Below the pieces are notes generated by a model. It worked only from the letters and a program-made list of their open reading frames with translations. It did not search any database and was not told the DNA's origin. A program made the translations under genes and the position numbers. From Symsagittifera roscoffensis (Eukaryota; Xenacoelomorpha; Acoela; Convolutidae), in contig NC_087068.1 of the NCBI RefSeq assembly GCF_963678635.1, positions 47,259,785 to 47,323,784 of the forward strand: DNA of 64,000 nt, read 5' to 3'. Positions 55,790 to 64,000 of this stretch are shown here, one piece after another (the stretch's first letter is position 1; each line of letters opens with the position of its first letter).

Positions 55790-55900
55790 ACGCATAAATG
55801 CAAGTGGTGTGCAACTGTCTTCTGTAAAGAGTGCAAGTGGGGCAATTGGCCCAGAGTGATGGGACCATCTGATGAGATCCACTGTCTTATTTGCAAACAG
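55790..55900 (+). CDS. Orphan Cys-rich zinc-binding exon candidate
   Basis: TTTTATCTCTTCAG precedes 37 open codons and CAG|GTAAAA follows; the phase is 0 at both ends. The peptide has six Cys and two His in pairs (HKCKWCATVFCKECKWGNW, then IHCLICKQ), a typical zinc-binding layout with strong splice signals and higher GC than the flanks. The family was not identified. The upstream frame from 55715 is open but probably intronic. Confidence 0.45.
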
Positions 55901-56984
55901 GTAAAAAATATTTCGCCTAAATGAAGAATCGGCCATCTGAATATTGTTTTTATCAGGTGATAGACAGTCAACAGCCGTAAGAAAATGGGGGTCTTTTTAC
56001 TTATTCCGCAAAAGTTGCTGAATTTGGTAATATTCAATGTATAAATGCTCAGAACAACATACTGATAGCACTGGTTGATTTGGTTAATACAAATGCGATT
56101 GAATTACTCTTAAGCCGACTTCTAACACGGCCGAGTTTTGAGCAGATTCAAAGGTTATCAATTTTTGTCCCTGGAGCTGTTTTCTGTTTTCAGAATTAGC
56201 CAATCAAATTTCAGTACAAACTCAGAATGTTTTGTTGAAAATTTTAGATAGAATTATAAATTAACCGAATTGGCCTAAATAGAAGAATTTTTAGTAAACT
56301 TATCACAATTTATTTCAAATACGCTCCAGAGTTCAGCCCAGATTAGGAAAAGTTTTCTAAACATTCTTCTTTTTAGGCCAATTCGGCTTATTTATAATTC
56401 GGCTTAAAATTTTCAATAAAACATTCTGAGATGGTTTTGAAATTTGATTGGCTAATTCTAGCCAATCAGATTGAATCAAAAGAGTTTCAATTCAAGATTT
56501 TCAAATATTGATTTTTGGGCAGATTATGTAAAAAGGCCCAAAAATGGAAACATTCCTCAAAGAACTCAATATAATGCCCGTTTTTAATCGGCAGTTTTTT
56601 TAAAGCTATACCTAAGTAAGGCTTGGGTTCTTACCGATATAATTTTTAAAAATTTGTTCGAAGGGTGCAAAAGAGTCAGGTCAAATATTATTCCGTGCAG
56701 AGTCAGAAAATGATTTTGTACTGCCAACACAAAATATGTGAAATTTTGGTTTGAGCGCAACCAAGAAAAAGTCAAAAATAATTAAATGTAGCAACTCCTG
56801 TGTTTAATATGAAATAAAGGGGTCTAGAAAATAGGCAAACATTTTAGACGATCAGCAGGTAACGGAATTAAGACGGTAGCTTGCGTGCAAAAGTAATGAA
56901 AATTGTGTACATATGTGAGTTAACTTTCGGTTGAGAAAACTCTGGTTGTCAAACCGCAAAAAAAAGGTTATTAAGGTCACAAAA

Positions 56985-57415
56985 CTATAGGACAAAAAAA
57001 TCGATTAAACATGCCAATTTTAAAACTTACTTCCATTTTTAATGGAAGGTTTTCATTTTTGTTTCAAAAATACCAACTCATTATAAATTGATTTTTCTGA
57101 ACATAGTTTCATAATAATGAATTTTTTCCCGCAAAATTCCATTATAATCGTTGTTTTCTGCCAAAAAATTTTTATTCAGCTCTTTGCATTTGTTCTGATA
57201 TACAAGAAATTGCAAATTTTATCAACTGCCTCTGAAAAAAAAACTAATTATACTCGATTGCAATTGACTTAAAAGGATTATATTGAAAAAGACTATATTG
57301 AGTGTAAAATCCATTTTTAATCGATTATGATCGATTATAATTGAAAACTAATGAGACTGACAATGATTATTGTCCATAAAATTGGTGTTTATCTATGAAA
57401 AACCAGAGCGGGTAC
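56985..57415. repeat. Copy of dispersed AT-rich repeat family
   Basis: Contains GATTATGATCGATTATAATT, GAGACTGACAATGA and TATGAAAAACCAGAGCGGGT. The same trio occurs near 55130-55275 and, in part, at 20140-20350 and 54475-54680. The remaining parts of 55925-58130 show no gene. Confidence 0.55.
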
Positions 57416-58130
57416 ACTTTTTCAATATTAAGTTTTATAAATATATTATAATCAAAAAATATTTTGATTGTTTCTGTATTAATACACTTTTTTCGTTTTT
57501 GTTGATGGCAAAAATCAAAAACTGCTGATGGCCCAGTTCATAACGTCTTAAGTCACAAAATCTGCTTGTCCAAATTCGAATAGTGTAAATATTAGACTTT
57601 TTACAAAATAAGCAGCCAATTGTATATCTGAAATTTTTTTAGTTATAGACTCCTAACTCTGCTGCTTTTTAACAAGATTAAAAAGGCCATTCTTGAAACT
57701 TTTTGTGTTTAGAGAACTCTTCGTTCCCAGGATCTTATTATATAAATAAATGTTAGTCGATGAATTTGGGTCGATTTTTTTAATGTGCCACTACAAAAAT
57801 ATGGCAAAAATACGCGCAAGGCCATTTTGAAATTGTTTTCTAATTTTTTAAATAAAACTATTTCTAAAAACCAAAAACGTTTAGGAATAACCAGTGCAAA
57901 AGTAGGAATAACCAAAATTTATTAAAATCCGGTTCGATTTGCGGAGCGCAAATAAAAATCCATGTAAGCAATCATTGGGTTTAGAAAAAAACGCGAATTG
58001 TGCGCGTGTTAGGATAGTAAAAGTAAGACCAACACAAATCAAAAACACAGAAAAACTTCGATAAGTTACAAGAATTGATGTATTATGTCAACCCTTAGTT
58101 GTGTTTGAATCAGATATTTTGATAACTTTT

Positions 58131-59277
58131 TTGCTAACGAACTTGATTTCGTATTTATTAGCAAGTAAATCAAAAAAATAACAGAACTCACAAAAATTTG
58201 AAATTGAAAAACTCGAATTTCATTCAAAAAAAGTTCGATTTAAAAAAACGCGTTTTTTTTTGCAATTATTTGAGCAATTTAGTGGCTTAATACGTTTGGT
58301 GAGTGTGTGACAATAATCAAATTTAGATAAACTAATTCTTGGAAGGTTTTATGCATTTTAACTAATTGATAGACAACTCTGCAAAATTAGTTGGATCGAT
58401 CTTTGTTTTGTTGCAATGAACTGAAACTTTTCACCTCCTCCAAAATTGTCAAGAAGTGAGTTTTTTTTATAAACAACCAACAAAAAAGTTATTCGTTGCG
58501 TGCAAACAACCGAATTGCTAACGAACTTGATTTCCTATTTATTAGCAAGTAAATCAAAAAAATAACAGAACTCACAAAAATTTGAAATTGAAAAACTCGA
58601 ATATCATTCAAAAAAAGTTCGATTTAAAAAAACGCAATTTTTTGCAATTATTTGAGCAATTTAATGGCTTAATACGTTTGGTGAGTGTGTGACAATAATC
58701 AAATTTAGATAAACTAATTCTTGGAAGGTTTTATGCATTTTAACTAATTGATAGACAACTCTGCAAAATTATTTGGATCGATCTTTGATTTGTTGCAATG
58801 AACTGAAACTTTTCACCTCCTCCAAAATTGTCAAGAAGTGAGTTTTTTTTATAAACAACCAACAAAAAAGTTATTCGTTGCGTGCAAACAACCGAATTGC
58901 TAACGAACTTGATTTCCTATTTATTAGCAAGTAAATCAAAAAAATAACAGAACTCACAAAAATTTGAAATTGAAAAACTCGAATATCATTCAAAAAAAGT
59001 TCGATTTAAAAAAACGCGTTTTTTTTGCAATTATTTGAGCAATTTAATGGCTTAATACGTTTGGTGAGTGTGTGACAATAATCAAATTTAGATAAACTAA
59101 TTCTTGAAGGTTTTATGCATTTTAACTATTTGATAGACAACTCTGCAAAATTATTTGGATCGATCTTTGATTTGTTGCAATGAACTGAAACTTTTCACCT
59201 CACAAATTTTCAAGAAGTGAGTTTTTTTATAAACAACCAACAGAAAAGTTATTCGCTGCGAACAACCGAATTGGGCA
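58131..59277. repeat. Threefold tandem repeat, unit about 383 bp
   Basis: Units start with TTGCTAACGAACTTGATTTC at 58131, 58515 and 58898 and are almost identical. They differ mostly in A- and T-run lengths and a few substitutions. The third ends at ACCGAATTGGG. No ORF is present. Confidence 0.92.
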
Positions 59278-59825
59278 GTTTTCACTAGAAAAACAACTGA
59301 TGTAAAAATATTTCGCTTTTCAAATAAAATTTTTTGTACTGATTTTCAAGGAAAACTTGCTCATTTTCTCTAGTCAATCTCTGCTCAATGATAGAAACGC
59401 TTTTTGCGGAGTTTCCCTATTGTATTAGAATGGATTATGAAAGCGAACCAAATGTAAGGCATGCAATTTTTTTTGCAAAATCTTAAACTTTTGCACGATT
59501 CTGCATTCTTCTGAACTGCTCAGAGTGCAAAAATTTGCATGGTTCCTGCAAGAGTTTGCATTCCCTTGACTTTAACAAAAAATTTTGATTTATCAAAACC
59601 TGAGCATTATGAAGCATTCATCTGATTTTGAAGTTTTGAAATTTTTTTTCTTTTTTCAATGAATTTTAGTTTATTTCTGTCACTGACGCAAAAACTGCTT
59701 TTCAAGCTGCAATTCTAATTAATTTTTTTAAAAAAGCTTCTAAGACAGATTTTTCAAAACAGGTTAATATTTTGAAAACGTTTATTATATCTAGAAAAAA
59801 ATTGATTGTTATGCATTTGTGCAAT

Positions 59826-60025
59826 NNNNNNNNNNNNNNNNNNNNNNNNNNNNNNNNNNNNNNNNNNNNNNNNNNNNNNNNNNNNNNNNNNNNNNNNNNN
59901 NNNNNNNNNNNNNNNNNNNNNNNNNNNNNNNNNNNNNNNNNNNNNNNNNNNNNNNNNNNNNNNNNNNNNNNNNNNNNNNNNNNNNNNNNNNNNNNNNNNN
60001 NNNNNNNNNNNNNNNNNNNNNNNNN
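59826..60025. other. Assembly gap (200 N)
   Basis: A run of exactly 200 N, probably a placeholder of arbitrary size. Confidence 0.99.
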
Positions 60026-60660
60026 AACCGCAACATAAGAGCCAGGACTCGGCGGACCGAAAACGAGGGTTTTCATGACCTGGAAACGCAAATGAATTAC
60101 AAAATTCCACCAACCAGCGTTCGCCGCAGGAAATTGGAAAACTAATACCCGGCCCCATACCCCTTCGACGGACAAAGACTCAAAACCATTACGCAGCATT
60201 CTGCAGCTTATACCAAGATTCGATTTCGAAAGAAAAGAAGAAACTAATTATGGACAAAAAACTCTGTTTCAACTGCCTCAGACAACATCGTTCGCCCATA
60301 AAAACCCACACACAGCAAATGCAACCAACTTAATCATTCAAAATTGAACGACAATCGACAAAAGCAGCACTAACAGTTCAGCACCATTCAAAAACCAACG
60401 CTTGATATTAGCACAATCATTCCTCCATTTAGTACCAGTGACGCTCCATCATCACCACAGATTCACCCGAAGTGTACGCTTTTCTCGTGAGTGGAAGCAT
60501 GAATAGCTAATTATCAGAGAAAGCAGCACAGTTTTTGAAACTACAGGAAAGATAACACAGCAGCCCGATTCCTGTTGGAGGATTCTTTGGCTCGCTTTCT
60601 ATGGACGCCATAACAGTGGATCTCACAATTCAACCGCTCGGAATATTTTGACAATCATTG
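60026..60660 (+). pseudogene. BEL/Pao retrotransposon relic (gag zinc knuckle and protease)
   Basis: Decayed plus-strand coding is seen as short frames. KKLIMDKKLCFNCLRQH (about 60230-60290) resembles the start of the BEL/Pao gag zinc knuckle, with later Cys lost. FLVSGSMNS, LSEKAAQFLKL and IPVGGFFGSLSMDAITVDLT (about 60470-60640) resemble its protease region, with the catalytic Asp replaced by Val and two stops. The 5' part is lost in the gap. Confidence 0.5.
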
Positions 60661-63600
60661 ATCTTCGAAACTGTTTTTTAAAAAAAATATGTCTCCGACA
60701 GCAGCTCAGCAGAAACCGACAAAATCAAAAGATCTGTAGAAAGTTCCGTTTTACCACATTGCTAAGGATTTTCTCCAGGGTTTTTTTGGAGGCGGAAGAT
60801 GGGTCCCTTTTTTTGAAAATTTTGTCGTCTTTTTTAGTTTATGTCGTCAAACTTTTTGCGCCGCAACAATCTGTTGAAAACAAGAATGGTCAAAAATGCC
60901 ATTTTTTGACACTTTTTGGAAAAAAGATGACCCAAAAAGCGCGTCATTACGAGGCCAAACTGTGCATTTTTTGAATGTAAGCGGATTCCGCAACAAGGAC
61001 GCTGCCTTCTTTCTTCTTTTCTTCTTTCATTTTTTTGGTTGTCTACAAAATTTTAACATATTTGAAGACTTATCTCTGGAAACCAGGTAGATACAGACAC
61101 AAAATTGTTGGCAGTGCAGAGTTTAGCCTCCTAATGGTTTGTTTGGTGCAGCTTTTTGTGTAGGGTTCATTTGATTGTGGAATCCACTGACAAAAGTCTC
61201 TAAAATTCGCAAAAAATGTGTCAGTGCAATCCAGACGCGTGGAAGCACAAACATGTGCTTAGTTATAAAACCGAGCTTGGCGTCGTGATGGAAGAAAAAT
61301 TTAAGGGTTGATCGGCCGCAAATGGATTTCAAAAATTAATACCAAAAGGGGGGACTCTTTGGTTGTTGAGTTGGTGGAATCCCTGAGAGGGGGTGGAATC
61401 TCTGTGGTTATGTGATACAGACTATCTGCAGTTTTTTTTTCATCTAGTTTATATATTCATTATAAACATATAATTTCCAGGTTAAATACAAGTATCAAGT
61501 ACCTAAATAAATATTATATCTTGATCGATTTTTAAAATCGATTTTAAAAAATAATTTCTTGTTTTCCTTCGTTTTAACAGTGTTTATCAAAGATCTGTTC
61601 AGTCATCTACCAGCAAGGCTCAAAAACACCCTAGTTATGTAATTTAGATTCGACTTTTGAATTTTTTTTAGAAACTCTAGGGTAGCAACTCTGAATCAAA
61701 ACAAAAGATTAGACCCTCCGAATACACCGAAGACAAAAAGTAGAATATTCAAAAAATCGAATTGGAAAAAACCTAAAGGAGTTTTAATTTGACGGAAATA
61801 AGTTCTTCTTTGAAAAACATCTATTCATGAAAAAAAAATTTTTTTCATCAAAGACTAAAAAACTGGAATGCTTGTATTCTGCTTGTATGTAAAAGATCAT
61901 TTTCACAATAAAATATCAAACTTTTTTCAAGAAACATTGAAATTTGTTTGCTTTGCTTGGAATTTGAAAAAATCTGATCATCCAAATGTCACATTTAGGG
62001 TTAGAAAACTGTGGTGTTTCTCAGTCTTTTATTTTGACTCCAAAATTTACTTCCTATTTCTAATCGACCTAGTTGTTTGTTTTTCTGACAATGGTTTTTG
62101 AGACGTTTATCTTAAAACATTTAAATTAAAACATTCTTAATGGAAAATTTTAATGTACAACATTTTTAAACTGAACAAAAATTGTATCAAAATACAAGGT
62201 TGGTAATTTTTATAAAATGACCAAAATAAGTTTTCGAGCAAATTGTGAGATAGATTCATTTTTGAAGCGACTTCAGGCATTGGTGGGTTAAATCTGCTAA
62301 GAGAAGGGGTAGTAGAATGAGTTGATGAAAGAATAGATTCCTGGATCTACATAATAACAGCAATCCAAAACAACGAAGGAAATTAAATAAGATCTTAGGC
62401 CTTTAAAATCATGATTAGAGAAGTCTGTGCCAAAAAACGCGTCTGAATAAAAAACTTGGCGAAATTTGGACGGTTTTTCCGGCTAGATTCTCACATTCTC
62501 ATTAACAGAGACAAGAAGAACGAGCTTGCATCTAAATTAATAGAGTCGGATTTGGGTATTTTACTTCTAAATATTTCCTAAAATTATGTAAGTATTGATA
62601 TTTGACCTAGCTGATGTTTGACCAATCGGAAATTTGCCTTGGATTCATTTCTCATTTAGTTATGTGGTACTTAGATCAATTAATTTACCTCAAATAATGA
62701 TTTAATTTGCCGCACATATTACGCCTGAAAAAAGGGTTCTACCGCGCATTAAGAAAAGGAGTTTTCGTAAAATTAGCTGATATGCACGACGGGCGTCGGT
62801 TGTTTTAATTGCGACCACAAAACATCCCTTATATAGAACACCCTAAACATTACGCAAAATGGTTACAGAAAAGCCTCTTTTTAGTTTTGATCAGTTGGTA
62901 TGTTAAAGCCGTCAAAATTGGTCATCTAAAACAACGGAACTCGCCTGATTAAAGACACCAACCAAAGCTTAAATGTTCTCTCACGTTTTTCAAAGGAAAA
63001 AATTGATGAATTATCAGAGTCTGATTTTGGGAAAGCGGTATAATATTTGAAGATTCTATAAAATTGAACTTGATATTTAGTCAAAAGTTTTGAAAAAAAA
63101 AACATCCAAATAAACTTTTGTCAAAGAAGCTACTCTTAAAATGTTCCATTCTGATCTAACTGGTTGAAATGTACATTCAACAGAAATGGACTCTTTTGAA
63201 GATTGAAAGATGTTTTTACAGTTCATCCATTACAGTTCTCCGATCCAACTTTTTTTTTGCGGCTTACAAACATGCTTCCAATGATGATTCAATCGTACGT
63301 TTTGCTTATCAAAACAGAGACAATGAAAAAATGGTGACCTGAAAACGAAAAATTATCTTTCAAATGTTGTCATGTTTTTCTCTCTAGATGACTTTTTTTG
63401 AACACCCGACTGTAGAAAAATTTTATTGAACACGTTTTATTGTATCAGATATTCTTTTAATCAATTCAATTAACAACAATCAAAACCGCAATTCAGCTTT
63501 TATAGTAATTGATTTTGTTCAAATTCACTTATCTCCATATGGTTTGCAATTTGATCGGCCTAGTTTGTTTCAACGGTTTAGCAAGTTCTCATTGTAAACA

Positions 63601-63870
63601 AAACAATGGGTTCAAGTTTCTTAATGCCAAACTGTGAGTTGTAACGGATTCCGCAACTGGCCAAAACAGATTTGTCGCGAATCCGAATCAATGCTCGTTT
63701 TCTGTGATCTTCTTTGGTGTTCTACGATCAAATAGCTAATACCCTGTGTAGCACAGAATAGCTCCAAAAACACGCGAGTTTGTTGAACTCTAAACTTGCG
63801 GAATCCCGATCCGTTTCTGCAATTCACAATCAAACAACAATGTGTTTTTATAGTAAAATTAGTCTTTCGT
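60661..63870. other. AT-rich noncoding region
   Basis: Only short unsupported frames are present. I see no gene, RNA or clear transposon here. Confidence 0.55.
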
Positions 63871-64000
63871 GCAATCCGCAACTGTAAAAGGAATCCGCAA
63901 ACAGTAAGCGGAATCGGTAAAAAGTAAGAGGAATCCGCAAAATGTAAGCGAAATCCGATAAAAGTTGCGGAATCTGATTAAAGTTTGCGGAAACCGATTA
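63871..64000. repeat. 20-bp tandem repeat running off the window end
   Basis: At least six imperfect units of GGAATCCGCAAACAGTAAGC type. The array continues beyond the last base. Confidence 0.85.

Noticed and set aside
59702-60199. ORFs spanning the N gap
   Set aside because: They are artefacts of unknown bases.
63621-63881. 86-codon minus-strand ORF
   Set aside because: Composition is noncoding-like, with no motif, and it overlaps the start of a tandem repeat.
1-64000. CRISPR arrays, rRNA, tRNA or bacterial operons
   Set aside because: No direct-repeat/spacer array, rRNA block or convincing cloverleaf was seen. The tandem arrays lack unique spacers and the window is eukaryotic.

Overview
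The window is AT-rich metazoan (invertebrate) nuclear DNA. The evidence is a multi-exon host gene with canonical GT/AG introns and many metazoan-type transposons (several non-LTR families, a Ty3/Gypsy element, a BEL/Pao relic, a hAT-type MITE). A further element has Polinton/Maverick-type ends. The species cannot be named from the sequence alone. A 200-base assembly gap lies at 59826-60025.

Left part, about 1-9 kb: the 5' two thirds of ATP13A1, the P5A ATPase of the endoplasmic reticulum, on the minus strand. Nine exons from 8938 down to 214 can be joined in phase, about 799 codons; the 3' end lies outside the window. Its third intron holds a 122-bp near-perfect palindrome and other repeats. 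From 9.4 to 21 kb there are decayed non-LTR retrotransposons, an inverted repeat pair, a 30-bp minisatellite and a few orphan exon-like segments.

Centre, 21.2-43.4 kb: a nested pair of elements. The outer one is a decayed Ty3/Gypsy retrotransposon (21215-43367, 5-bp duplication ACCAG). Its integrase coding region is split by a 15,331-bp element (25686-41016) flanked by an exact 6-bp duplication TTGACT. That inner element begins 5'-AG and ends CT-3' and has terminal inverted repeats of about 4.3 kb. End type, duplication length and size match Polinton/Maverick transposons, but no protein-primed DNA polymerase, integrase, packaging ATPase, protease or capsid gene is visible. It carries instead a set of small unrecognised genes: a zinc-finger gene in each inverted repeat, a duplicated cassette of a 46-codon membrane ORF plus an acidic-tailed protein, and three other genes of about 160-180 codons. 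Most transcription units are preceded by arrays of CCAAT boxes. One divergent promoter has three CArG-type boxes at exact 18-bp spacing and a TATA box. This element is the best candidate for an undescribed system. It lives as DNA inside a retrotransposon and appears to rely on host-type promoter sites. Nearly every gene has one frameshift or stop, so this copy is either decaying or carries assembly indels.

Right part, 43.4-64 kb: mostly AT-rich noncoding DNA with a hAT-type MITE, dispersed AT-rich repeats, a threefold 383-bp tandem repeat, a BEL/Pao relic after the gap, and a three-ORF non-LTR retrotransposon on the minus strand (about 52.6-48.4 kb). That element has a separate SGNH-esterase-like ORF. 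In it, and independently in the element at 9.7 kb, ORF1 and the endonuclease ORF lie in one frame separated by TGA CTA, the classical readthrough context. Orphan Cys-rich exons at 46330-46374 and 55790-55900 may belong to one plus-strand host gene.
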